DNA from: Amaranthus tricolor
Taxonomy: Eukaryota > Streptophyta > Magnoliopsida > Caryophyllales > Amaranthaceae
DNA length: 64,000 bases
Assembly: GCF_026212465.1 (NCBI RefSeq)
Contig: NC_080049.1
Span: forward strand, 4,644,259 to 4,708,258
Reading direction: 5' to 3'
Program-made: the position numbers and the translations under genes
The notes under the pieces: model-generated
Told to the model about the DNA's origin: nothing
Seen by the model: only the letters and a program-made list of their open reading frames with translations
The model's database searches: none
Shown here: positions 36,644 to 49,173 of the stretch, piece by piece
How the letters are laid out: each line of letters begins with the position of its first letter
Numbering within the stretch: position 1 is the stretch's first letter

Positions 36644-37760
36644 TTGGTATATATTATTGTGTTAAAGTGGTTAGAATTTAAAATCATAGTCATATGCTAG
36701 AAAATATGTGTTAAGTTGCGATGCTTTGCATTTTTAAGCGTTTTCTCCACTTTTGCACATAAAGTAACTCAAACTTTGTTTGTTTTGAACGAAACTTGGT
36801 ACAAAACACTATTTGGTATATATTATTGTGTTAAAGTGGTTAGACATGAAAATCATAGTGATATGCTAGAAATTACAAGTTAAGTTGCGATTTTATGCGT
36901 TTTTGACACTTTTGCGCATAAAGTAGCTCAAACTTGGTTTGTTTTGAAAGAAACTTGGCACACAACACTATTTGCTGTATGTTATTGTGTTCAAGTGGTT
37001 GAAATTGAAAATCACACTCATATGCTAGAAATTATGTGTTATGTTGCGATTTTTAAGGGTTTTTAAGCGTTTTTGACACTGTTGCGCATAAAGTAGCTTA
37101 AACTTGGTTTGTTTTGTACGAAACTTAGCACACAACACTATTTGGTATATATTATTGTGTTTAAGTGGTTAGAATTGAAAATCGTAGTTATATGCTATAA
37201 ATTACGCGTTAAGCTGCGATTTTATGCGTTTTTAAGTGTTTTAGACACTTTTGCGCATAAAGTAGTTTAAACTTGGTTTGTTTTGCACGAAACTTGGCAT
37301 AGAACACTATTTGGTATATATTATTGTGTTGAAGTGGTTAGAATTGAAAATCATAGTCATATGCTAGAGATAACGTATTAAGTTGCGATTTTAGGGGTTT
37401 TTTAAGTGTTTTTGTCAATTTCGCGCGTAAAGTAGGTCAAACATGGTTTGTTATGCACGAAACCTGGCACACAACACTATTTGGCATATATTATTTTGTT
37501 GAAATTGTTGGAATTGAAAATAATAGTCATATGCTAGAAATTAGAAGTTAAGTTGCGATTTTAAGGGTTTTTAAGTGTTTTTGTTAATTTCGCGCGTAAA
37601 GTAGCTCAAACTTTGTTTGTTTTGCACGAAACTTGGCATACAACACTATTTTGTATATATTATTGTGTAGAAGTTGTTAGAATTGAAAATAATAGTCATA
37701 TTCTAGAATTTACGTGTTAAGTTGCGATTTTATGCGTTTTTAAGCGTTTTTGTCAATTTC
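36644..37760 (+). repeat. Satellite block 7
   Basis: Standard block. Private variants TTAGACATGAAAATC, AATCACACTCATATG and AATCGTAGTTATATGC. Confidence 0.95.
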
Positions 37761-38524
37761 TAACATCTATTTTCTCTTAATGCTTTCAACAACCTTCTTC
37801 TTCCGTTGACTGCGGCTACTACGCGCTGAAGTTTATGGACGATATTATAAATTCCGTGAAGGACTTTGGAGTCGAAAATATAGATGCCGTAAGTATTTGT
37901 TACGTTTTTAATTAAATATATTATTGGTAAAATCTAATGTTAATACTAATCTTTTATTTTAATATGATATATAGGTTTTAAACGACATTCCGAGAGAAAC
38001 ACGCCCTTTGAAAAGTGAAGAGATGCGCGAAATAAAAGACAAGATTGCCGTGCATCTTGCTAATATTTGTCCTTGATAAATTCTAATTACAGTAGATTAT
38101 TTTTTATACTTTAATGTATATATATATATGTACGTAATATTAATTATATTATATATACGAGCGAGAGTTTATTATTACTATTGCATTATTATAATGTTGA
38201 TTAATGTGATTATCATTGGATTAATCACTGTTATTACATTGTATTATTATAAAGATAAAACAGAAAAAGAAAAAAAAAAAAAAAGAGGTAGTTGATGCGG
38301 TTTTGAACATGACCGCAGCAAATAAAGAGTGTTATTTGCTGCGGTTTTGGCCCATGACCGCAGCAAATAACACTCTTTATTTGCTGCGGTTTTTGCCCAT
38401 GACCGCAGCAAATAAGTCCCATATTTGCTGCGGTTTTGAACCGCAGCAATTAAAGTACGACATTTGCTACTATCACAATTGCTGGGGGCCAAAACCGCAG
38501 CAAATGATGTTTCCTCCACTAGTG
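37761..38524 (+). mobile_element. Truncated CACTA 3' end, copy 8, with internal deletion
   Basis: Shorter than the others by about 23 bp: the stretch between the last two CCGCAGCAAAT motifs (AATGGCAAAAAAACCGCAGC) is gone, leaving one motif, as expected from slippage or recombination between the two direct repeats. It also has TTTCCTCCACTAGTG at the end. Subterminal block at 38294-38524. Confidence 0.9.
37787..38076 (+). pseudogene. Ulp1-like C-terminal fragment, copy 8, frame open
   Basis: Exons 37787-37888 and 37975-38076. Same intron and silent variants as copy 6, so copies 6 and 8 are sister lineages although another unit lies between them. Confidence 0.85.
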
Positions 38525-39641
38525 TTGGTATATATTATTGTGTTAAAGTGGTTAGAATTTAAAATCATAGTCATATGCTAGAAATTATGTGTTAAGTTGC
38601 GATGCTTTGCATTTTTAAGCGTTTTCTCCACTTTTGCACATAAAGTAACTCAAACTTTGTTTGTTTTGAACGAAACTTGGTACAAAACACTATTTGGTAT
38701 ATATGATTGTGTTAAAGTGGTTAGAATTGAAAATCATAGTGATATGCTAGAAATTACAAGTTAAGTTGCGATTTTATGCGTTTTTGACACTTTTGCGCAT
38801 AAAGTAGCTCAAACTTGGTTTGTTTTGAAAGAAACTTGGCACACAACACTATTTGCTGTATGTTATTGTGTTCAAGTGGTTGAAATTGAAAATCATAGTC
38901 ATATGCTAGAAATTATGTGTTATGTTGCGATTTTTAAGGGTTTTTAAGCGTTTTTGACACTGTTGCGCATAAAGTAGCTCAAACTTGGTTTGTTTTGTAC
39001 GAAACTTAGCACACAACACTATTTGGTATATATTATTGTGTTTAAGTGGTTAGAATTGAAAATCATAGTCATATGCTATAAATTACGCGTTAAGCTGCGA
39101 TTTTATGCGTTTTTAAGTGTTTTAGACACTTTTGCGCATAAAGTAGTTTAAACTTGGTTTGTTTTGCACGAAACTTGGCATAGAACACTATTTGGTATAT
39201 ATTATTGTGTTGAAGTGGTTAGAATTGAAAATCATAGTCATATGCTAGAGATAACGTATTAAGTTGCGATTTTAGGGGTTTTTTAAGTGTTTTTGTCAAT
39301 TTCGCGCGTAAAGTAGGTCAAACATGGTTTGTTATGCACGAAACCTGGCACACAACACTATTTGGCATATATTATTTTGTTGAAATTGTTGGAATTGAAA
39401 ATAATAGTCATATGCTAGAAATTAGAAGTTAAGTTGCGATTTTAAGGGTTTTTAAGTGTTTTTGTTAATTTCGCGCGTAAAGTAGCTCAAACTTTGTTTG
39501 TTTTGCACGAAACTTGGCATACAACACTATTTTGTATATATTATTGTGTAGAAGTTGTTAGAATTGAAAATAATAGTCATATTCTAGAATTTACGTGTTA
39601 AGTTGCGATTTTATGCGTTTTTAAGCGTTTTTGTCAATTTC
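38525..39641 (+). repeat. Satellite block 8
   Basis: Standard block. First monomer starts GAAATTATGTGTTAAG, and the second has TATATGATTGTGTTAAAG, a change shared with blocks 9, 14 and 15. Confidence 0.95.
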
Positions 39642-40429
39642 TAACATCTATTTTCTCTTAATGCTTTCAACAACCTTCTTCTTCCGTTGACTGCGGCTAC
39701 TACGCGCTGAAGTTTATGGACGATATTATAAATTCCGTGAAGGACTTTGGAGTCGAAAATATAGATGCCGTAAGTATTTGTTACGTTTTTAATTAAATAT
39801 ATTATTGGTAAAATCTAATGTTAATACTAATCTTTTATTTTAATATTATATATAGTTTTTAAACGACATTCCGAGGGAAACACGCCCTTTGAAAAGTGAA
39901 GAGATGCGCGAAATAAAAGACAAGATTGCCGTGCATCTTGCTAATATTTGTCCTTGATAAATTCTAATTACAGTAGATTATTTTTTATACTTTAATGTAT
40001 ATATATATATGTACGTAATATTAATTATATTATATATACGAGCGAGAGTTTATTATTACTATTGCATTATTATAATGTTGATTAATGTGATTATCATTGG
40101 ATTAATCACTGTTATTACATTGTATTATTATAAAGATAAAACAGAAAAAGAAAAAAAAAAAAAAAGAGGTAGTTGATGCGGTTTTGAACATGACCGCAGC
40201 AAATAAAGAGTGTTATTTGCTGCGGCTTTGGCCCATGACCGCAGCAAATAACACTCTTTATTTGCTGCGGTTTTTGCCCATGACCGCAGCAAATAAGTCC
40301 CATATTTGCTGCGGTTTTGAACCGCAGCAATTAAAGTACGACATTTGCTACTATCACAATTGCTGGGGGCCAAAACCGCAGCAAATAATGGCAAAAAAAC
40401 CGCAGAAAATGATGTTTTTTCCACTAGTG
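39642..40429 (+). mobile_element. Truncated CACTA 3' end, copy 9
   Basis: Last subterminal motif is CCGCAGAAAATG (C to A), shared with copies 10, 15 and 16. Subterminal block at 40175-40429. Confidence 0.9.
39668..39957 (+). pseudogene. Ulp1-like C-terminal fragment, copy 9, frame open
   Basis: Exons 39668-39769 and 39856-39957. First base of the last exon is T instead of G, changing Val to Phe while keeping the AG acceptor. Confidence 0.85.
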
Positions 40430-41545
40430 TTGGTATATATTATTGTGTTAAAGTGGTTAGAATTTAAAATCATAGTCATATGCTAGAAAATATGTATTAA
40501 CTTGCGATGCTTTGCATTTTTAAGCGTTTTCTCCACTTTTGCACATAAAGTAACTCAAACTTTGTTTGTTTTGAACGAAACTTGGTACAAAACACTATTT
40601 GGTATATATGATTGTGTTAAAGTGGTTAGAATTGAAAATCATAGTGATATGCTAGAAATTACAAGTTAAGTTGCGATTTTATGCGTTTTTGACACTTTTG
40701 CGCATAAAGTAGCTCAAACTTGGTTTGTTTTGAAAGAAACTTGGCACACAACACTATTTGCTGTATGTTATTGTGTTCAAGTGGTTGAAATTGAAAATCA
40801 TAGTCATATGCTAGAAATTATGTGTTATGTTGCGATTTTTAAGGGTTTTTAAGCGTTTTTGACACTGTTGCGCATAAAGTAGCTCAAACTTGGTTTGTTT
40901 TGTACGAAACTTAGCACACAACACTATTTGGTATATATTATTGTGTTTAAGTGGTTAGAATTGAAAATCATAGTCATATGCTATAAATTACGCGTTAAGC
41001 TGCGATTTTATGCGTTTTTAAGTGTTTTAGACACTTTTGCGCATAAAGTAGTTTAAACTTGGTTTGTTTTGCACGAAACTTGGCATAGAACACTATTTGG
41101 TATATATTATTGTGTTGAAGTGGTTAGAATTGAAAATCATAGTCATATGCTAGAGATAACGTATTAAGTTGCGATTTTAGGGGTTTTTAAAGTGTTTTTG
41201 TCAATTTCGCGCGTAAAGTAGGTCAAACATGGTTTGTTATGCACGAAACCTGGCACACAACACTATTTGGCATATATTATTTTGTTGAAATTGTTGGAAT
41301 TGAAAATAATAGTCATATGCTAGAAATTAGAAGTTAAGTTGCGATTTTAAGGGTTTTTAAGTGTTTTTGTTAATTTCGCGCGTAAAGTAGCTCAAACTTT
41401 GTTTGTTTTGCACGAAACTTGGCATACAACACTATTTTGTATATATTATTGTGTAGAAGTTGTTAGAATTGAAAATAATAGTCATATTCTAGAATTTACG
41501 TGTTAAGTTGCGATTTTATGCGTTTTTAAGCGTTTTTGTCAATTT
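40430..41545 (+). repeat. Satellite block 9
   Basis: Standard block with TATTAACTTGCGATGC in the first monomer and TATATGATTGTG in the second, the same pair as block 15. Confidence 0.95.
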
Positions 41546-42335
41546 CTAACATCTATTTTCTCTTAATGCTTTCAACAACCTTCTTCTTCCGTTGACTGCG
41601 GCTACTACGCGCTGAAGTTTATGGACGATATTATAAATTCCGTGAAGGACTTTGGAGTCGAAAATATAGATGCCGTAAGTATTTGTTACGTTTTTAATTA
41701 AATATATTATTGGTAAAATCTAATGTTAATACTAATCTTTTATTTTAATATTATATATAGTTTTTAAACGACATTCCGAGGGAAACACGCCCTTTGAAAA
41801 GTGAAGAGATGCGCGAAATAAAAGACAAGATTGCCGTGCATCTTGCTAATATTTGTCCTTGATAAATTCTAATTACAGTAGATTATTTTTTATACTTTAA
41901 TGTATATATATATATGTACGTAATATTAATTATATTATATATACGAGCGAGAGTTTATTATTACTATTGCATTATTATAATGTTGATTAATGTGATTATC
42001 ATTGGATTAATCACTGTTATTACATTGTATTATTATAAAGATAAAACAGAAAAAGAAAAAAAAAAAAAAAGAGGTAGTTGATGCGGTTTTGAACATGACC
42101 GCAGCAAATAAGGAGTGTTATTTGCTGCGGCTTTGGCCCATGACCGCAGCAAATAACACTCTTTATTTGCTGCGGTTTTTGCCCATGACCGCAGCAAATA
42201 AGTCCCATATTTGCTGCGGTTTTGAACCGCAGCAATTAAAGTACGACATTTGCTACTATCACAATTGCTGGGGGCCAAAACCGCAGCAAATAATGGCAAA
42301 AAAAACCGCAGAAAATGATGTTTTTTCCACTAGTG
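41546..42335 (+). mobile_element. Truncated CACTA 3' end, copy 10
   Basis: Carries the CCGCAGAAAATG variant and a private AATAAGGAGTGTTATT change in the palindrome arm. Subterminal block at 42080-42335. Confidence 0.9.
41573..41862 (+). pseudogene. Ulp1-like C-terminal fragment, copy 10, frame open
   Basis: Exons 41573-41674 and 41761-41862, with the Val to Phe change at the start of the last exon as in copies 9 and 16. Confidence 0.85.
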
Positions 42336-43452
42336 TTGGTATATATTATTGTGTTAAAGTGGTTAGAATTTAAAATCATAGTCATATGCTAGAAAATATG
42401 TATTAACTTGCGATGCTTTGCATTTTTAAGCGTTTTCTCCACTTTTGCACATAAAGTAACTCAAACTTTGTTTGTTTTGAACGAAACTTGGTACAAAACA
42501 CTATTTGGTATATATTATTGTGTTAAAGTGGTTAGAATTGAAAATCATAGTGATATGCTAGAAATTACAAGTTAAGTTGCGATTTTATGCGTTTTTGACA
42601 CTTTTGCGCATAAAGTAGCTCAAACTTGGTTTGTTTTGAAAGAAACTTGGCACACAACACTATTTGCTGTATGTTATTGTGTTCAAGTGGTTGAAATTGA
42701 AAATCATAGTCATATGCTAGAAATTATGTGTTATGTTGCGATTTTTAAGGGTTTTTAAGCGTTTTTGACACTGTTGCGCATAAAGTAGCTTAAACTTGGT
42801 TTGTTTTGTACGAAACTTAGCACACAACACTATTTGGTATATATTATTGTGTTTAAGTGGTTAGAATTGAAAATCATAGTCATATGCTATAAATTACGCG
42901 TTAAGCTGCGATTTTATGCATTTTTAAGTGTTTTAGACACTTTTGCGCATAAAGTAGTTTAAACTTGGTTTGTTTTGCACGAAACTTGGCATAGAACACT
43001 ATTTGGTATATATTATTGTGTTGAAGTGGTTAGAATTGAAAATCATAGTCATATGCTAGAGATAACGTATTAAGTTGCGATTTTAGGGGTTTTTTAAGTG
43101 TTTTTGTCAATTTCGCGCGTAAAGTAGGTCAAACATGGTTTGTTATGCATGAAACCTGGCACACAACACTATTTGGCATATATTATTTTGTTGAAATTGT
43201 TGGAATTGAAAATAATAGTCATATGCTAGAAATTAGAAGTTAAGTTGCGATTTTAAGGGTTTTTAAGTGTTTTTGTTAATTTCGCGCGTAAAGTAGCTCA
43301 AACTTTGTTTGTTTTGCACGAAACTTGACATACAACACTATTTTGTATATATTATTGTGTTGAAGTTGTTAGAATTGAAAATAATAGTCATATTCTAGAA
43401 TTTACGTGTTAAGTTGCGATTTTATGCGTTTTTAAGCGTTTTTGTCAATTTC
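42336..43452 (+). repeat. Satellite block 10
   Basis: Standard block with TATTAACTTGCG in the first monomer but the usual TATATTATTGTG in the second, as in block 16. Private: TATGCATGAAACC and AAACTTGACATAC. Confidence 0.95.
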
Positions 43453-44241
43453 TAACATCTATTTTCTCTTAATGCTTTCAACAACCTTCTTCTTCCGTTG
43501 ACTGCGGCTACTACGCGCTGAAGTTTATGGACGATATTTTAAATTCCGTGAAAGACTTTGGAGTCGAAAATATAGATGCCGTAAGTATTTGTTACGTTTT
43601 TAATTAAATATATTATTGGTAAAATCTAATGTTAATACTAATCTTTTATTTTAATATTATATATAGGTTTTAAACGACATTCCGAGGGAAACACGCTCTT
43701 TGAAAAGTGAAGAGATGCGCGAAATAAAAGACAAGATTGCCGTGCATCTTGCTAATATTTGTCCTTGATAAATTCTAATTACAGTAGATTATTTTTTATA
43801 CTTTAATGTATATATATATATGTACGTAATATTAATTATATTATATATATGAGCGAGAGTTTATTATTACTATTGCATTATTATAATGTTGATTAATGTG
43901 ATTATCATTGGATTAATCACTGTTATTACATTGTATTATTATAAAGATAAAACAGAAAAAGAAAAAAAAAAAAAAGAGGTAGTTGATGCGGTTTTGAACA
44001 TGACCGCAGCAAATAAAGAGTGTTATTTGCTGCGGTTTTGGCCCATGACCGCAGCAAATAACACTCTTTATTTGCTGCGGTTTTTGCCCATGACCGCAGC
44101 AAATAAGTCCCATATTTGCTGCGGTTTTGAACTGCAGCAATTAAAGTACGACATTTGCTACTATCACAATTGCTGGGGGCCAAAACCGCAGCAAATAATG
44201 GCAAAAAAAACCGCAGCAAATGATGTTTTTTTCCACTAGTG
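43453..44241 (+). mobile_element. Truncated CACTA 3' end, copy 11
   Basis: Subterminal block at 43985-44241 with GAACTGCAGCAATT. AT-rich part reads TATATATGAGCGAGAG where others have ACGAGCGAGAG. Confidence 0.9.
43479..43768 (+). pseudogene. Ulp1-like C-terminal fragment, copy 11, frame open
   Basis: Exons 43479-43580 and 43667-43768. Two replacements: the second Ile of DDII becomes Leu (ATTTTAAAT), and the Pro of TRPL becomes Ser (CGCTCTTTG). The Lys codon of SVKD is AAA, which is silent. Confidence 0.85.
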
Positions 44242-45358
44242 TTGGTATATATTATTGTGTTAAAGTGGTTAGAATTTAAAATCATAGTCATATGCTAGAA
44301 ATTATGTGTTAAGTTGCGATGCTTTGCATTTTTAAGCGTTTTCTCCACTTTTGCACATAAAGTAACTCAAACTTTGTTTGTTTTGAACGAAACTTGGTAC
44401 AAAACACTATTTGGTATATATTATTGTGTTAAAGTGGTTAGAATTGAAAATCATAGTGATATGCTAGAAATTACAAGTTAAGTTGCGATTTTATGCGTTT
44501 TTGACACTTTTGCGCATAAAGTAGCTCAAACTTGGTTTGTTTTGAAAGAAACTTGGCACACAACACTATTTGCTGTATGTTATTGTGTTCAAGTGGTTGA
44601 AATTGAAAATCATAGTCATATGCTAGAAATTATGTGTTATGTTGCGATTTTTAAGGGTTTTTAAGCGTTTTTGACACTGTTGCGCATAAAGTAGCTCAAA
44701 CTTGGTTTGTTTTGTACGAAACTTAGCACACAACACTATTTGGTATATATTATTGTGTTTAAGTGGTTAGAATTGAAAATCATAGTCATGTGCTATAAAT
44801 TACGCGTTAAGCTGCGATTTTATGCGTTTTTAAGTGTTTTAGACACTTTTGCGCATAAAGTAGTTTAAACTTGGTTTGTTTTGCACGAAACTTGGCATAG
44901 AACACTATTTGGTATATATTATTGTGTTGAAGTGGTTAGAATTGAATATCATAGTCATATGCTAGAGATAACGTATTAAGTTGCGATTTTAGGGGTTTTT
45001 TAAGTGTTTTTGTCAATTTCGCGCGTAAAGTAGGTCAAACATGGCTTGTTATGCACGAAACCTGGCGCACAACACTATTTGGCATATATTATTTTATTGA
45101 AATTGTTGGAATTGAAAATAATAGTCATATGCTAGAAATTAGAAGTTAAGTTGCGATTTTAAGGGTTTTTAAGTGTTTTTGTTAATTTCGCGCGTAAAGT
45201 AGCTCAAACTTTGTTTGTTTTGCACGAAACTTGGCATACAACACTATTTTGTATATATTATTGTGTAGAAGTTGTTAGAATTGAAAATAATAGTCATATT
45301 CTAGAATTTACGTGTTAAGTTGCGATTTTATGCGTTTTTAAGCGTTTTTGTCAATTTC
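44242..45358 (+). repeat. Satellite block 11
   Basis: Standard block. Fourth monomer has CATGTGCTATAAATT (shared with blocks 12 and 13) and the sixth has TTTTATTGAAATTG (also shared). Private: GAATATCATAGTC, CATGGCTTGTTATGC and CCTGGCGCACAAC. Confidence 0.95.
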
Positions 45359-46152
45359 TAACATCTATTTTCTCTTAATGCTTTCAACAACCTTCTTCTT
45401 CCGTTGACTGCGGCTACTACGCGCTGAAGATTATGGACGATATTATAAATTCCGTGAAGGACTTTGGAGTCGAAAATATAGATGCCGTAAGTATTTGTTA
45501 CGTTTTTAATTAAATATATTATTGGTAAAATCTAATGTTAATACTAATCTTTTATTTTAATATTATATATAGGTTTTAAACGACATTCCGAGGGAAACAC
45601 GCCCTTTGAAAAGTGAAGAGATGCGCGAAATAAAAGACAAGATTGCCGTGCATCTTGCTAATATTTGTCCTTGATAAATTCTAATTACAGTAGATTATTT
45701 TTTATACTTTAATGTATATATATATATATATGTACGTAATATTAATTATATTATATATACGAGCGAGAGTTTATTATTACTATTGCATTATTATAATGTT
45801 GATTAATGTGATTATCATTGGATTAATCACTGTTATTACATTGTATTATTATAAAGATAAAACAGAAAAAGAAAAAAAAAAAAAAAAGAGGTAGTTGATG
45901 CGATTTTGAACATGACCGCAGCAAATAAAGAGTGTTATTTGCTGCGGTTTTGGCCCATGACCGCAGCAAATAACACTCTTTATTTGCTGCGGTTTTTGCC
46001 CATGACCGCAGAAAATAAGTCCCATATTTGCTGCGGTTTTGAACTGCAGCAATTAAAGTACGACATTTGCTACTATCACAATTGCTGGGGGCCAAAACCG
46101 CAGCAAATAATGGCAAAAAAAACCGCAGCAAATGATGTTTTTTCCACTAGTG
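45359..46152 (+). mobile_element. Truncated CACTA 3' end, copy 12
   Basis: Subterminal block at 45897-46152, starting GATGCGATTTTG and containing CCGCAGAAAATAAG; both changes are shared with copy 13. The (TA)n run is lengthened. Confidence 0.9.
45385..45674 (+). pseudogene. Ulp1-like C-terminal fragment, copy 12, frame open
   Basis: Exons 45385-45486 and 45573-45674. One replacement: the Phe of ALKFMDD is Ile (AAGATTATG). Confidence 0.85.
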
Positions 46153-47265
46153 TTGGTATATATTATTGTGTTAAAGTGGTTAGAATTTAAAATCATAGTC
46201 ATATGCTAGAAATTATGTGTTAAGTTGCGATACTTTGCATTTTTAAGCGTTTTCTCCACTTTTGCACATAAAGTAACTCAAACTTTGTTTGTTTTGAACG
46301 AAACTTGGTACAAAACACTATTTGGTATATATTATTGTGTTAAAGTGGTTAGAATTGAAAATCATAGTGATATGCTAGAAATTACAAGTTAAGTTGCGAT
46401 TTTATGCGTTTTTGACACTTTTGCGCATAAAGTAGCTCAAACTTGGTTTGTTTTGAAAGAAACTTGGCACACAACACTATTTGCTGTATGTTATTGTGTT
46501 CAAGTGGTTGAAATTGAAAATCATAGTCATATGCTAGAAATTATGTGTTATGTTGCGATTTTTAAGGGTTTTTAAGCGTTTTTGACACTGTTGCGCATAA
46601 AGTAGCTCAAACTTGGTTTGTTTTGTACGAAACTTAGCACACAACACTATTTGGTATATATTATTGTGTTTAAGTGGTTAGAATTGAAAATCATAGTCAT
46701 GTGCTATAAATTACGCGTTAAGCTGCGATTTTATGCGTTTTTAAGTGTTTTAGACACTTTTGCGCATAAAGTAGTTTAAACTTGGTTTGTTTTGCACGAA
46801 ACTTGGCATAGAACACTATTTGGTATATATTATTGTGTTGAAGTGGTTAGAATTGAAAATCATAGTCATGCTAGAGATAACGTATTAAGTTGCGATTTTA
46901 GGGTTTTTTAAGTGTTTTTGTCAATTTCGCGCGTAAAGTAGGTCAAACATGGTTTGTTATGCACGAAACTTGGCACACAACACTATTTGGCATATATTAT
47001 TTTATTGAAATTGTTGGAATTGAAAATAATAGTCATATGCTAGAAATTAGAAGTTAAGTTGCGATTTTAAGGGTTTTTAAGTGTTTTTGTTAATTTCGCG
47101 CGTAAAGTAGCTCAAACTTTGTTTGTTTTGCACGAAACTTGGCATACAACACTATTTTGTATATATTATTGTGTAGAAGTTGTTAGAATTGAAAATAATA
47201 GTCATATTCTAGAATTTACGTGTTAAGTTGCGATTTTATGCGTTTTTAAGCGTTTTTGTCAATTT
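46153..47265 (+). repeat. Satellite block 12
   Basis: Standard block. Fifth monomer has lost two bases (CATAGTCATGCTAGAG), shared only with block 13. First monomer has GCGATACTTTGC. Confidence 0.95.
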
Positions 47266-48056
47266 CTAACATCTATTTTCTCTTAATGCTTTCAACAACC
47301 TTCTTCTTCCGTTGACTGCGGCTACTACGCGCTGAAGTTTATGGACGATATTATAAATTCCGTGCAGGACTTTGGAGTCGAAAATATAGATGCCGTAAGT
47401 ATTTGTTACGTTTTTAATTAAATATATTATTGGTAAAATCTAATGTTAATACTAATCTTTTATTTTAATATTATATATAGGTTTTAAACGACATTCCGAG
47501 TGAAACACGCCCTTTGAAAAGTGAAGAGATGCGCGAAATAAAAGACAAGATTGCCGTGCATCTTGCAAATATTTGTCCTTGATAAATTCTAATTACAGTA
47601 GATTATTTTTTATACTTTAATGTATATATATATATGTACCTAATATTAATTATATTATATATACGAGCGAGAGTTTTTTATTACTATTGCATTATTATAA
47701 TGTTTATTAATGTGATTATCATTGGATTAATCACTGTTATTACATTGTATTATTATAAAGATAAAACAGAAAAAGAAAAAAAAAAAAAAAAGAGGTAGTT
47801 GATGCGATTTTGAACATGACCGCAGCAAATAAAGAGTGTTATTTGCTGCGGTTTTGGCCCATGACCGCAGCAAATAACACTCTTTATTTGCTGCGGTTTT
47901 TGCCCATGACCGCAGAAAATAAGTCCCATATTTGCTGCGGTTTTGAACTGCAGCAATTAAAGTACGACATTTGCTACTATCACAATTGCTGGGGGCCAAA
48001 ACCGCAGCAAATAATGGCAAAAAAAACCGCAGCAAATGATGTTTTTTCCACTAGTG
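47266..48056 (+). mobile_element. Truncated CACTA 3' end, copy 13
   Basis: AT-rich part has GTACCTAATATTAATT, GAGAGTTTTTTATT and ATGTTTATTAATG, all shared only with copy 14. Subterminal block at 47801-48056. Confidence 0.9.
47293..47582 (+). pseudogene. Ulp1-like C-terminal fragment, copy 13, frame open
   Basis: Exons 47293-47394 and 47481-47582. Lys to Gln in SVKD (GTGCAGGAC) and Arg to Ser in IPRE (CCGAGTGAA), both shared with copy 14, plus a silent Ala codon change. Confidence 0.85.
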
Positions 48057-49173
48057 TTGGTATATATTATTGTGTTAAAGTGGTTAGAATTTAAAATCAT
48101 AGTCATATGCTAGAAATTATGTGTTAAGTTGCGATGCTTTGCATTTTTAAGCGTTTTCTCCACTTTTGCACATAAAGTAACTCAAACTTTGTTTGTTTTG
48201 AACGAAACTTGGTACAAAACACTATTTGGTATATATTATTGTGTTAAAGTGGTTAGAATTGAAAATCATAGTGATATGCTAGAAATTACAAGTTAAGTTG
48301 CGATTTTATGCGTTTTTGACACTTTTGCGCATAAGTAGCTCAAACTTGGTTTGTTTTGAAAGAAACTTGGCACACAACACTATTTTGCTGTATGTTATTG
48401 TGTTCAAGTGGTTGAAATTGAAAATCATAGTCATATGCTAGAAATTATGTGTTATGTTGCGATTTTTAAGGGTTTTTAAGCGTTTTTGACACTGTTGCGC
48501 ATAAAGTAGCTCAAACTTGGTTTGTTTTGTACGAAACTTAGCACACAACACTATTTGGTATATATTATTGTGTTTAAGTGGTTAGAATTGAAAATCATAG
48601 TCATGTGCTATAAAATTACGCGTTAAGCTGCGATTTTATGCGTTTTTAAGTGTTTTAGACACTTTTGCGCATAAAGTAGTTTAAACTTGGTTTGTTTTGC
48701 ACGAAACTTGGCATAGAACACTATTTGGTATATATTATTGTGTTGAAGTGGTTAGAATTGAAAATCATAGTCATGCTAGAGATAACGTATTAAGTTGCGA
48801 TTTTAGGGGTTTTTTAAGTGTTTTTGTCAATTTCGCGCGTAAAGTAGGTCAAACATGGTTTGTTATGCACGAAACTTGGCACACAACACTATTTGGCATA
48901 TATTATTTTATTGAAATTGTTGGAATTGAAAATAATAGTCATATGCTAGAAATTAGAAGTTAAGTTGCGATTTTAAGGGTTTTTAAGTGTTTTTGTTAAT
49001 TTCGCGCGTAAAGTAGCTCAAACTTTGTTTGTTTTGCACGAAACTTGGCATACAACACTATTTTGTATATATTATTGTGTAGAAGTTGTTAGAATTGAAA
49101 ATAATAGTCATATTCTAGAATTTACGTGTTAAGTTGCGATTTTATGCGTTTTTTAAGCGTTTTTGTCAATTTC
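48057..49173 (+). repeat. Satellite block 13
   Basis: Standard block with the CATAGTCATGCTAGAG deletion of block 12. Private: GCGCATAAGTAGCTC (two bases short in the A run region) and ACACTATTTTGCTG. Confidence 0.95.

Noticed and set aside
48697..48963. Open frames within satellite monomers (also at 29247-29429, 50025-50213, 59447-59713, 61566-61790, 63461-63655)
   Set aside because: They read through two monomers of tandem satellite, repeat the same peptide per monomer (TLFGIYYCVEVVRIENHSH type), and are broken in neighbouring copies. No codon pattern or homology suggests a protein.
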